The position numbers were made by a program, and so were the translations under genes. A stretch of 64,000 bases of DNA from Burkholderia sp. (GTDB lineage Bacteria; Pseudomonadota; Gammaproteobacteria; Burkholderiales; Burkholderiaceae). Positions 39,373 through 47,063 of this stretch are shown here, piece by piece. The stretch lies in the NCBI GenBank assembly GCA_031253835.1, contig JAIRVP010000040.1, positions 22,339-86,338 of the forward strand, given 5' to 3'. Below the pieces are notes generated by a model that saw only the letters and a list, made by a program, of their open reading frames with translations, ran no database searches and was not told where the DNA came from. Positions within the stretch are counted from its first letter, which is position 1, and each line of letters starts with the position of its first letter.

Positions 39373-39979
39373 TATTCGTCTTCTCCAAGACAGTTAAAAA
39401 AACTGCCTCGGAGAACACGGAGCGCGAGCGCACGTGGAGATTCCCGATGGGAATCATCGGGTTCACGGGCTGACGCTCCGCGTCTCCAGCTGCGTCCTCG
39501 GAGAAGCGCCCTTTCTGGGTAGCTCCCGGTCGGAATGGAGAAAACGGGCAGGTAAAACAGGTACTGCATTCGGCGAACGTCTCGCCGATACAACTGTTCC
39601 CATTAAGCCCATGCTAGAGAAGGACGCAATGACTCTCATCGCAGGGCCGGGGATGACCCAGTGCCATGACCAATCGATCGCGGCACGGTGATTTCTGATA
39701 TCTGTTAGCTATGGTGTTGTTGCTGCTCGGCCAGCTGAATAGAGGCCGTGTCGTTAATATACACAAGTCATGTGGGTGTTGCAAGGGATGCTGTACCTCG
39801 AAGACTTCGAGGATCGTGATGTCTAGGCGTGGATGGGGCTTACTGTCCGGATGAACTGCCTTCAGGTAGAATTCTTGGGTGGGGCTTCGTGCGCCCCGCT
39901 TTTCGCAAAAGGCCGCCTCGTGCGGCCTTTTGCATTTCTGACCCGCCCTTCGAGGCGGGTTTTTTTATGGCCTCAGCAG
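39373..39979. other. noncoding region with serial hairpins
   Basis: No convincing gene. It contains GATTCCC/GGGAATC (39439-39455), the near-perfect palindrome CCTCGAAGACTTCGAGG (39796-39812), then three consecutive stem-loops between 39881 and 39966, the last two typical intrinsic terminators. An RNA ending there is possible. Confidence 0.45.
39905..39966 (+). terminator. double intrinsic terminator
   Basis: GCAAAAGGCCG (39905-39915) pairs with CGGCCTTTTGC (39923-39933). ACCCGCC (39941-39947) pairs with GGCGGGT (39954-39960) and is followed by a run of seven T. A weaker GGGGC/GCCCC hairpin precedes them at 39881-39897. Together they should stop plus-strand transcription very efficiently. Confidence 0.8.
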
Positions 39980-40075
39980 ATGAAGAAGATCGATTGGACC
40001 AAGGTCGTAGTCGCGGCGATTCGTGCGATCGCTGCGATCCTCGTGGCCTGGATCACCCATCCGCATTCCCGCTAA
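39980..40075 (+). CDS. possible 31-aa membrane peptide
   Basis: The frame MKKIDWTKVVVAAIRAIAAI then LVAWITHPHSR forms one amphipathic or transmembrane helix with a basic start. It lies between two terminator structures, so transcription would have to start nearby. Weak ribosome site; low certainty. Confidence 0.3.
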   Translation: MKKIDWTKVVVAAIRAIAAILVAWITHPHSR

Positions 40076-40150
40076 GCGCCCAATCCCGAGCAGTCTTACC
40101 GTCACCCTGCTGTTCGTGACGGGTCGGTGATTTTTTGGCCACTGACCTGT

Positions 40151-40173
40151 CACCGGCTCCCGGTGGAGTTTTT
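40151..40173 (+). terminator. terminator upstream of the PIN/recombinase pair
   Basis: CACCGG (40151-40156) and CCGGTG (40160-40165) form a stem with a CTC loop, followed by GAGTTTTT. Another stem, CCGTCAC/GTGACGG, followed by TTTTTT, lies at about 40100-40135. Both insulate the next gene pair from upstream transcription. Confidence 0.6.
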
Positions 40174-40211
40174 ATATATGATAATGTCCTTTATCACACA
40201 TAGGAGGCTGC

Positions 40212-41024
40212 ATGAAAGTGACGTTCGATACGAACACGTTGGACAAGGCTGTGCGCCCTGAGCGGTTCACAAAAGATCCTGATCGCTCCCATTTCGACAC
40301 TGTTCATCAGGCTCTGGCGGCTGGGACTGTGCAGGGATTCGTTTGTGAAACCATCGTCACGCTGGAGGGCATTCAGAAGGACGATAGAAGCTCAGTGTTC
40401 GGCTCGACCCGACTGGATAGCAGCTCAACTGAAGAAATCGACGATCAAGGAAACCTTACGATAAAGATGGATCTCAAGTCAGTGCAGCCTGATCGAAAGC
40501 CGCTGCATCGAGAAAATGCGGCTCGCATGCAGGCGACGGTCGGTTTGGGGCTACGCTTGATAAAGGCGCCGCGTATCGGCGGGACGAATATCGAAGACCC
40601 AGAAGGTACGATTTACGTCCAACAAACGCCTCAGCAAATGACTGACCGCCATGAGCTGTTCTGCCAAGTTATTCGGGCTATCGAACAGCGCGGGGTCGGA
40701 ATTGCAGTGGCGAAGTCGCTTGGGCAAAAGCTTTCGCAACGCGCCGGTGTCGCAGAACCTTGGTTCAAAGGCCTGGGCCGGGCAAGTGACGTCCACGAAG
40801 AGCGCCAAGTTGCTAGAGCTATCGCAGAGTGGGCCGATGGAGATAATTTGGGCGCTCATATAGCCTACGCCAACGATCTTTTCTGCACCGGGGACTTGGG
40901 TAAAAGCGCTGGAAACTCGATACTCGACGCGTCCAACAGGACGTGGCTGGAGCAGACATATGGCGTGCGGTTTGTGACGTTGCCGGAACTTGCCTCGATG
41001 TTGGGCGATAGCTCTTCCGCATGA
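40212..41024 (+). CDS. PIN-domain protein coupled to a tyrosine recombinase
   Basis: This 270-aa protein begins MKVTFDTNTLDKAV, with D6 as the first PIN Asp. Acidic residues E46 and E52 follow in VCETIVTLEGIQK. The C-terminal part has D211-N (DGDNLGAHIAYANDLF) with D222 and D228, matching the remaining PIN acidic site. AGGAGGCTGC precedes the ATG. Its stop overlaps the start of the recombinase gene as ATGA, so the two are translationally coupled. This is a second intact PIN-recombinase pair, not closely similar to the 17032/18235 pair. Confidence 0.75.
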   Translation: MKVTFDTNTLDKAVRPERFTKDPDRSHFDTVHQALAAGTVQGFVCETIVTLEGIQKDDRSSVFGSTRLDSSSTEEIDDQGNLTIKMDLKSVQPDRKPLHRENAARMQATVGLGLRLIKAPRIGGTNIEDPEGTIYVQQTPQQMTDRHELFCQVIRAIEQRGVGIAVAKSLGQKLSQRAGVAEPWFKGLGRASDVHEERQVARAIAEWADGDNLGAHIAYANDLFCTGDLGKSAGNSILDASNRTWLEQTYGVRFVTLPELASMLGDSSSA

Positions 41025-41980
41025 ATCCCTTAGCCATGCTCAACGTTGTTCAGACACCCACGTTGGTCGCGTCTGCGGGGGAACATGCCAGTGTCCGCTT
41101 TCTGGAGTTCTTCGCGTCGGCGATCCGCAACCCGCACACGCGGCGCGCGTACGCGCGCGCGGCTGGGGATTTTCTCGCCTGGTGCGCCGACGCCGGCGTG
41201 CCGTCGATCGCGGCTGTGCAGCCGCTGCACGTGGCCGCGTGGATCGAGCGACAGACGACCACGCACGCGGCGCCGACCGTCAAGCAGCAGCTGGCGGCGA
41301 TCCGCCACCTGTTCGACTGGATGGTGACCGGCCAGGTCGTGCCGGTCAATCCGGCCGCATCGGTGCGCGGGCCGAGCCACTCGGCGCGCATCGGCGCTAC
41401 GCCCGTGCTCGATCGTACCGAGGCGCGGCAGCTGCTCGACAGCATTGATGTGAGCACGCCGATCGGGCTGCGGGACCGCGCGCTGATTGCACTGATGGTG
41501 TTTTCGTTCGCGCGGGTCGGCGCGGCACTCGCGATGCGAGTCGACGACGTCTATGTGCAGCAGCGGCGGATGTGGGTGCGGCTGCGCGAAAAACGTGGCA
41601 AGGCGCACGCGATGCCATGCCACCACACGCTCGAAGCAGCTTTGCATGCCTATTTGGAACACCTGAGCAGCACCGGTGCCGAGCCGAAGGGGCCGCTGTT
41701 CCGCACGATCGCACGTGGCACCCGGCAGCTCAGCTGCACGCCGTTGCCGCAAGCGAACGCATACGCGATGGTGCGCCGGCGCGCGGCCGCGGCCGGCATC
41801 GCGACTGCGATTGGCAACCACACGTTTCGCGCGACCGGCATCACCGCGTACCTGCAGAACGGCGGCACGCTCGAGAATGCCGCGGCGATGGCCAACCACG
41901 CATCGACGCGCACCACCCAGCTGTACGACCGGCGCCACGACGCCCTCAGCCTCGACGAGATCGAACGGATTCAGCTCTGA
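41021..41980 (+). CDS. tyrosine recombinase (XerC/D-like integrase)
   Basis: This 319-aa recombinase has an N-terminal SAM-like core-binding domain (RNPHTRRAYARAAGDFLAWC) and a full catalytic set: Arg in FSFARVGAALAM, Lys in REKRGKAHAMP, H-x-x-R in NHTFRATGITAYL, His in ANHAST and Tyr in TTQLYDRR. ATG 41021 overlaps the stop codon of the PIN gene; ATG 41036 is an alternative. It is intact, unlike the recombinases at 18235 and 22565. It may mobilise the PIN gene or a neighbouring segment. Confidence 0.88.
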   Translation: MNPLAMLNVVQTPTLVASAGEHASVRFLEFFASAIRNPHTRRAYARAAGDFLAWCADAGVPSIAAVQPLHVAAWIERQTTTHAAPTVKQQLAAIRHLFDWMVTGQVVPVNPAASVRGPSHSARIGATPVLDRTEARQLLDSIDVSTPIGLRDRALIALMVFSFARVGAALAMRVDDVYVQQRRMWVRLREKRGKAHAMPCHHTLEAALHAYLEHLSSTGAEPKGPLFRTIARGTRQLSCTPLPQANAYAMVRRRAAAAGIATAIGNHTFRATGITAYLQNGGTLENAAAMANHASTRTTQLYDRRHDALSLDEIERIQL

Positions 41981-41997
41981 GTCCCGCTGCTGTCCCG

Positions 41998-42500
41998 CTA
42001 AGGAAGCCGGTTATGGGGGATCTGTTCATACGACCGACGCGCGAGGACGGCCATGACGGTGCAGGGTGTCGCACGTGACCGGTGTGGGGGGGTGTCCGCC
42101 GCATCGTCCTCAAGTCCCAGCGCGTCGAACGGTAGGGGTTCCTCGTCGATCGGAGCAAGGATCGTCGCCGGTGGCCGCAGGCCAAGAAGCCGCACGATTC
42201 CAAGAGCGTAATGCCGATCCCCGTCCGGCGAGGTCCGCAGTGATGTGCCGTCAACGAGCAGATCCTTCACGTCAAAGCCGCGAGTCAGCAGATCGCGATC
42301 GATGAGAGACTTGATCGCGACCTCGCGATCCGAGGCCGCGACATGCGCTAGATAGATATCGAGTTCATGGTCAGGGAGATGCAAGCGCGCATCGATCTCG
42401 GAATGAGCGCCGCCGCTTTTGACGAGAGCAAGTACGAAATCTGCGACAGCTGAACTGGGATCATTGGGCGCGGCGTGGCGCCGATTGGTAGTTTGGGCAT
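41998..42500 (-). pseudogene. hypothetical gene, probably frameshifted
   Basis: One frame reads MPKLPIGATPRPMIPVQLS from ATG 42500 (AGGCGG upstream). The coding-like continuation (SAVADFVLALVKSGGAHSE, RLHLPDHELDIYLAHVAA, IKSLIDRDLLTRGFDVKDLL) is in the adjacent frame, which has no ATG of its own. One missing base around 42430-42460 would join them. The gene lies directly downstream of the 75-aa gene on the minus strand. Function unknown. Confidence 0.45.
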
Positions 42501-42514
42501 AGGACGGGTTCCGC

Positions 42515-42742
42515 CTATTGTCTGCCGATCGATATCAACACTGCATCCGGGAGCCCCGTCGGCCCGCCGAGATCGGGCGCGGTGGCGACGCGACCGTGTT
42601 TGACGCACCAAAGCATGAAGTTTCGTAGGCGATCGGCATCTGTGTCGCCGTCGCATAGTGGGCGCAATCGGCCCCACGGAACGTCCTTACCATCACCCGG
42701 TGACACGGTCGCATCAAGAATTTCCTGAAGCAGTGGATTCAT
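42515..42742 (-). CDS. small hypothetical protein
   Basis: This 75-aa acidic protein (MNPLLQEILDATVSPGDGKD) has a strong ribosome site (AAGGGAG) upstream of ATG 42742. A helical segment (RLRNFMLWCVKHGRVATAPD) and tail follow. No family recognised. It ends 15 bp before the likely start of the frameshifted gene, so the two formed an operon. Confidence 0.5.
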   Translation of the reverse strand: MNPLLQEILDATVSPGDGKDVPWGRLRPLCDGDTDADRLRNFMLWCVKHGRVATAPDLGGPTGLPDAVLISIGRQ

Positions 42743-43375
42743 GCTCGACTCCCTTCGAGACCACCGAGCAATCTTAAGAAAAACCCGTGCGCTCCGCTAG
42801 ACGGGAGGGTGGCGTTTCGATGCCAGTCTCGACACCGTTCACGATGGTCGCATCAGCCTGGCGACTCGCCATCCCGGTGTCAGCGACCTCTGAGGGACCC
42901 AATCACGAGGCCAACGGCCCCAGCAGCTCGATAGTCGCAACGCCGCGTCGGCTGGCGACGAAGGACAGGGGGCGTCGATTGGCGGAGGGCATGATCCAGA
43001 CCATGACCCAAGAAATATTCCTGCTCAGGGTCACATAGGTCGGAGTCTATGAGTGTGTTTGCCGAGACCGGCTGCTGCTTCAACTCACAGCGGGCTTCAC
43101 ATCTCCCAACGCACAGGGTGGGCTCTCCCAAGGCCGCAAGAGCGCGCGTTCTGAGCATGGGGCTCAACTGCGGCACGCATGACGCCAGCGGCGGCCCGCC
43201 AAGCAATCGACGAACCCTCCTACAGCGGAGGCCCAACGAGCGCTTTCAAATACGATCGTATTCGTATACTATAGAAATACAAGCGTATTGGTATTTTTCA
43301 AATTAGGGTGCGACCACTGCCGGCCTCGTGTCGAGGCAGGCGTGTGGATGGGTGTTTGCATTTTCAGAGTGGACG
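42743..43375. other. noncoding region ending in the TetR control site
   Basis: No convincing gene in 630 bp. The last 130 bp are AT-rich and contain two matching operator-like palindromes (43249-43289). Confidence 0.45.
43249..43289. promoter_or_regulatory. paired AATAC-N4-GTATT operators before the TetR gene
   Basis: AATACGATCGTATT (43249-43262) is a perfect palindrome. AATACAAGCGTATT (43276-43289) repeats the same half-sites 27 bp downstream. TATACTATAG between them can serve as a -10 element. The layout fits autorepression by the TetR-family protein encoded just downstream. Confidence 0.7.
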
Positions 43376-43939
43376 ATGGGACGAAAAAAGGCGATAGATC
43401 GCGAGATGGTGCTAAACGTCGCAGAGAACTTGGTCAGCGAGAAGGGCGCTGCGAGTTTGACGTTTGACGCAGTTGCGCAGGCTGCCAGAATCTCGAAGGG
43501 AGGGGTTCAATCGTGCTTTGGAAACAAAGAAGCGCTGATCGAGGCATTGCTTCTTCGATGGACACGGCAATATGAAAATCGGATTGCGACGTTATGTGAT
43601 CGTCAGTCGTCGCCGGAAAATCTGGTGCGTGCCCATATCGTCGCAACGTTTGAAGAAGACGAATCGGCCAGTGCCCGAACGGTGGCTCTTCTGGCTGCAT
43701 TGCTGCAATCCAAGCAGCACCTGATCGGAATAAAATCTTGGTATAAGAAGAATTTGTCCGAAATTGAGAGAGTCAGCGATGAGTCCCGCGCGAGAGCGAG
43801 ACTGGCTTTCTATGCAACGGAAGGATTCTTTTTGCTAAAAAATTTTGGCTTGCTTGAGGTTGATGAGAATTATTCGAATGAAGTGCTTTCGGATATCATG
43901 AATCTCATTAAAAAAGTGAGCGATGATGCAAAGCCCTGA
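43376..43939 (+). CDS. TetR-family transcriptional regulator
   Basis: This 187-aa regulator has an N-terminal TetR helix-turn-helix (VLNVAENLVSEKGAASLTFD, AARISKGGVQSCFGNKEALI; residues about 10-55), then a ligand-binding helical domain resembling the TetR_C group with DUF-like FYATEGFFLLKNFGL. ATG 43376 is used. Operators lie upstream. The small membrane protein gene 51 bp downstream is a likely co-regulated target; no large efflux pump is adjacent. Confidence 0.88.
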   Translation: MGRKKAIDREMVLNVAENLVSEKGAASLTFDAVAQAARISKGGVQSCFGNKEALIEALLLRWTRQYENRIATLCDRQSSPENLVRAHIVATFEEDESASARTVALLAALLQSKQHLIGIKSWYKKNLSEIERVSDESRARARLAFYATEGFFLLKNFGLLEVDENYSNEVLSDIMNLIKKVSDDAKP

Positions 43940-43990
43940 GTGTGGTTTATTTGCCTCCATTTTTATTGTTGATTGCTGGAGTGAATTGTC

Positions 43991-44203
43991 GTGAGCGTGC
44001 TGCAATTTTTGGCAATACCGTGGTTCTTCACGGTGCTGCTCTTGTATGTGACGGTTGTTGAATATAGAAATGATAATCCGCGCGATGCTGGGCTGCTGGG
44101 CGTGATATCGGTATTTTTGTTTTTATGCTCGGTGGTCGCAACGCTGTTTATATGGACTTCGGGTATGGGGTGGCATGACGAGATCCCGCTCCAAATTTCC
44201 TAA
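43991..44203 (+). CDS. small inner-membrane protein
   Basis: This 70-aa protein has two hydrophobic helices (LAIPWFFTVLLLYVTVVEY and LLGVISVFLFLCSVVATLFI), with a short charged loop. Start at GTG 43991 behind TGGAG. It lies directly downstream of the TetR gene and is probably co-transcribed. Function unknown. Confidence 0.55.
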   Translation: MSVLQFLAIPWFFTVLLLYVTVVEYRNDNPRDAGLLGVISVFLFLCSVVATLFIWTSGMGWHDEIPLQIS

Positions 44204-44254
44204 GCGACGTCTCATCTTCTCGCACAGGTTATCGTGAAATGGCTCGGTCAGCCG

Positions 44255-44815
44255 TTAAGAGTTGCGTAGAGAGAGCGACGGCACAGTCGCGACCTTGCGA
44301 TGTATGACCGATTCGTTTTTACTGAGCGCGCCGAAGTATATTCTTCGATAACTCTCTGAAACGTCGCGTTCGCTAAATTCTCTTATCGGCCAGGACCCCG
44401 GTATCTTGTGTTTGATTAGACTATCCGGGTTCTGCTTCAAATACTCGAGGCTGATGGGGAACTCTAAAGAAGCGGCCGATTGATCGGTGGACGCATTGCT
44501 CGCGGCTGAGTGCGAGAGCAAAAAAAACGGAACAGCGGATTTGATGCGAGTCATCGCCGCGAAATTTCCCACTCGATGTCTTGACTCGATAAGAACGTAC
44601 TGCGGCTTCCGTAGTCGATGGAAGCGCTCATCAGTTGCAACGTGAGAAAGCGTACTTGAGTGGCGTGCGCAACGATTGAGTTCACGCGAGCAGTGGTCGG
44701 CAAAATTGCATTCGACCAAGATTGAAATGCTATCGGCCTGCCGATCAACTCCAATTTCCTTGAAGTCCAAGGCGATCGAACCGCTTGAGAAAGTTAGTGC
44801 TCTGGGGCACCGCAT
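44255..44815 (-). CDS. hypothetical protein, uncertain
   Basis: This 186-aa frame contains ALDFKEIGVDRQADSISILV-E-C, an acidic strand pattern reminiscent of degenerate PD-(D/E)XK nucleases, followed by a histidine-rich helix region. Composition and codon choice are compatible with coding but not strong. No ribosome site stands out. It could be a decayed gene. Confidence 0.4.
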   Translation of the reverse strand: MRCPRALTFSSGSIALDFKEIGVDRQADSISILVECNFADHCSRELNRCARHSSTLSHVATDERFHRLRKPQYVLIESRHRVGNFAAMTRIKSAVPFFLLSHSAASNASTDQSAASLEFPISLEYLKQNPDSLIKHKIPGSWPIREFSERDVSESYRRIYFGALSKNESVIHRKVATVPSLSLRNS

Positions 44816-45010
44816 TCGTCAGCAGAGGCTACATCTAGTTCGCCGTTCAAAAGCTCGGTGGCGAGTGCAATCACCAGGTGGCGGCCAAGGTCTATTGGCA
44901 ACATCGAAAGTCACGAGGGCCGAGTCGCTGCGGACTTAATGCGGGCGAGGGGTACTCGCCCGCGTTGTGGGTTTCCGATGAGACTGACCGCATTTGCGCG
45001 TGCAACGACA

Positions 45011-45334
45011 TCACGTCCCAGCAGAAACCTTGAGCCCAACGACACCTGCGACAATCAGGCCTGCGCTCGCTACTCGGAGGAAACTGGCCGGCTCGCCCAT
45101 CACGAAAATACCGATACAGAAAGCCCCAACCACGCCAATACCGGTAAACACAGCATATGCTGTACCGAGGGGCAGATGCTTCATGGCGACGGAGAGCAGG
45201 AAGAAGCTCAATGCAGCGGTGACAAGGGTGAATGCCGTCCAGGGCAAGTGTGAGAATCCATCCGACTTTTTCAGGCCGGCAGACCACACGATCTCCAAGA
45301 TGCCGGACACAAACAGAATGAGCCAAGTGTTCAT
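45011..45334 (-). CDS. sugE: SMR-family exporter, SugE/Gdx guanidinium exporter type
   Basis: This 107-aa four-helix dual-topology transporter has the membrane Glu in GILEIVWSAGLKKSDGFSHL. LPLGTAYAVFTGIGVVGAF and the WSAGLKK pattern match SugE/Gdx, which export guanidinium in exchange for protons, rather than EmrE. It is divergent from the TetR gene at 45559 and close to a guanidino-compound-type catabolic operon. I saw no guanidine riboswitch-like sequence upstream; repression by the TetR protein is more likely. The substrate is inferred from family. Confidence 0.85.
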   Translation of the reverse strand: MNTWLILFVSGILEIVWSAGLKKSDGFSHLPWTAFTLVTAALSFFLLSVAMKHLPLGTAYAVFTGIGVVGAFCIGIFVMGEPASFLRVASAGLIVAGVVGLKVSAGT

Positions 45335-45558
45335 AGGGTTTTCCCTTTCAGGTTGTCAAAGTTGGCACGAAGGTGTACAACATCTATATAATACAACAGT
45401 CGTGCAATAAAAACACCGCTTGTTTTCACTTCCCTTGGCGTCGAGGGCGTGGTGGTACGGTTTTGGCATTACAATCGTGTTATTGTTAACAGAAAACGCT
45501 TGGTGCTCTGTCCCTCATGGGAAGCGGAGTTCCTGCCTGAACGCGACCCTAAATCGAA
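45335..45558. promoter_or_regulatory. divergent promoter region between sugE and TetR gene
   Basis: TACAACA occurs twice (45376-45382 and 45392-45398), spaced 16 bp. These are enclosed by the inverted pair GCACGA (45365-45370) and TCGTGC (45400-45405). TATATAAT between the copies is a possible -10 box. Suitable as a TetR operator controlling both directions. Confidence 0.55.
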
Positions 45559-46170
45559 ATGCCGAAAATTGTAGACCGCGACGAGAAGCGTCGCGAAATT
45601 GGTCAGGTAATCCTGCGCGTAATGGGGCGGGATGGTCTCGGCGCGTTGACGATTCGCGGGATAGCCCGCGAAGGTGGCTTTAGCAGCGGCGTGCTTGCAC
45701 ATTACTTCACGAACAAGGAAGAGATGGTGCAGTTTGCGTTCGAGACCGTTGCGGAAATGGCTTTCGAGCGCATCCACGAGAAGTTGGCGGTCGCTCGAAG
45801 TGGTCTCCAGAAGTTGCAGATTCTGGTGGAAGAGCTGTTGCCGAGCCACGAAGACGATATCGAATCGATCGTTGCAATCGCGTTCTGGGGTACTGCGCTC
45901 CACGACGAGCCCTTGCTCCAGCAGTTCCATGATCGATACGAGAACTGGCGCAATCACGTCCGCGATGCGTTGATGGAGGCTGTGGCTAATGGTGAAATCG
46001 AGCGTCCGCAACATGTTGAAGACGAAGTCGATTTGATCGTGTCGGCAACCGACGGTCTGCTGGTATCACTCACGCTTGATCCGAAGCGATTCAGCAAGGC
46101 CAGGAAAGCTCGCTTGGTCTCCCGCATTGTGTCGGGGCTTTCTGCAAAGGTCACAGAGATGGCGAAGTAG
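45559..46170 (+). CDS. TetR-family regulator (BetI-like)
   Basis: This 203-aa regulator has the N-terminal helix-turn-helix (LTIRGIAREGGFSSGVLAHY, FTNKEEMVQFAFETV; residues about 25-65) and a BetI/TetR_C_6-like effector domain. ATG 45559. It diverges from sugE and is convergent with the catabolic operon, separated from it by a bidirectional terminator. Probably controls sugE and itself; control of the catabolic operon is possible. Confidence 0.9.
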   Translation: MPKIVDRDEKRREIGQVILRVMGRDGLGALTIRGIAREGGFSSGVLAHYFTNKEEMVQFAFETVAEMAFERIHEKLAVARSGLQKLQILVEELLPSHEDDIESIVAIAFWGTALHDEPLLQQFHDRYENWRNHVRDALMEAVANGEIERPQHVEDEVDLIVSATDGLLVSLTLDPKRFSKARKARLVSRIVSGLSAKVTEMAK

Positions 46171-46217
46171 CGCGACCGAACATTGCACATGCTTGACCTC
46201 GCGTTCCAAGCGAGATG

Positions 46218-46246
46218 AAAAAAACCCCGCGTCAGCGGGGTTTTTC
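46218..46246. terminator. bidirectional intrinsic terminator
   Basis: ACCCCGC (46224-46230) pairs with GCGGGGT (46235-46241) around GTCA, flanked by A-run on the left and T-run on the right. It ends both the TetR transcript and the minus-strand catabolic operon. Confidence 0.92.
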
Positions 46247-46247
46247 G

Positions 46248-47054
46248 TCAGTACTCCAGCTTCTTTGCCGGCACTGCAAGTTCTTGCAGATTCATGTGGA
46301 CTTCAGCTCCTCCGTCCACGATCAAGTCGGTACCGTTGACCCACGTGGCATCGTCGCTCAACATCATTGCGACAGCGCCGGCGATCTCTTCAGGCTTTGC
46401 ATCCCGCCCGCCTGCTTGGGTACGAAGGGGCCCAAGGAGATCTTCACCCATCGTTTCGTAGAACGTCTTGAGAATAGGCGTCTCCACAGCCCCCGGGCTA
46501 ATCGAGACAACGCGTACGCCGCGGTGGCGCTCACGACTGGAAACCAGACCCGTGTAGAGGATGACGGCCTCTTTCGAAAAATCGTACGCCGTTACCGAGT
46601 CGAAGCCAAACCCAAGGAAGGTGTTCAGACCATCGTCCCACGACGTGGCCATGAGAAGCTGCTTCACCTGGCTCACGCGGGCGCGCCAATTCGCGCCGGC
46701 GGTCGATGCCACGTTGACGACGGCGCCAAACTGATTGAGGCGAGGCAGAAGCCCTTCGGTCAGTCGACGCAAGGCCAGGAAATTGACCTTTGCCACGACA
46801 GGTGTCGGTAGCGAACCGGGAACGCCGGCAACGTTGACGAGCCCGTCAATGGGGCAATCGATTTTCGCCAACGCCGAGTCGATCGCCGCGGGGTCGGTGA
46901 GATCGCATTCGATAAAGCGATGAAGTTCTGCCTGGGGCTGCTTGATATCGAGGCCGATGATCAATGCGCCGTCCCTGGCGAGTCGCTTCGCGGTCGCTGC
47001 ACCGACCCCCGACGAGACCCCGGTGACAACATAGGTTTTTGAGTTCCGTTGCAT
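46248..47054 (-). CDS. SDR-family dehydrogenase (coniferyl-alcohol dehydrogenase-like)
   Basis: This 268-aa short-chain dehydrogenase has the NAD(P) motif TGVSSGVGAA (residues 12-21), NVAG and the catalytic pair Y-x3-K in AYDFSKEA. It resembles coniferyl-alcohol or 3-alpha-hydroxysteroid dehydrogenases. It is the last gene of the eight-gene operon; the P450 stop is nine bases upstream. Likely role: oxidising the alcohol made by the P450. Substrate unknown. Confidence 0.85.
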   Translation of the reverse strand: MQRNSKTYVVTGVSSGVGAATAKRLARDGALIIGLDIKQPQAELHRFIECDLTDPAAIDSALAKIDCPIDGLVNVAGVPGSLPTPVVAKVNFLALRRLTEGLLPRLNQFGAVVNVASTAGANWRARVSQVKQLLMATSWDDGLNTFLGFGFDSVTAYDFSKEAVILYTGLVSSRERHRGVRVVSISPGAVETPILKTFYETMGEDLLGPLRTQAGGRDAKPEEIAGAVAMMLSDDATWVNGTDLIVDGGAEVHMNLQELAVPAKKLEY

Positions 47055-47063
47055 CTGTATACC

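Noticed and set aside
45335..45430. Possible guanidine riboswitch ahead of sugE
   Set aside because: No conserved guanidine-I, -II or -III core was seen in the short leader. The repeats present look like protein operators. A covariance search would settle it.
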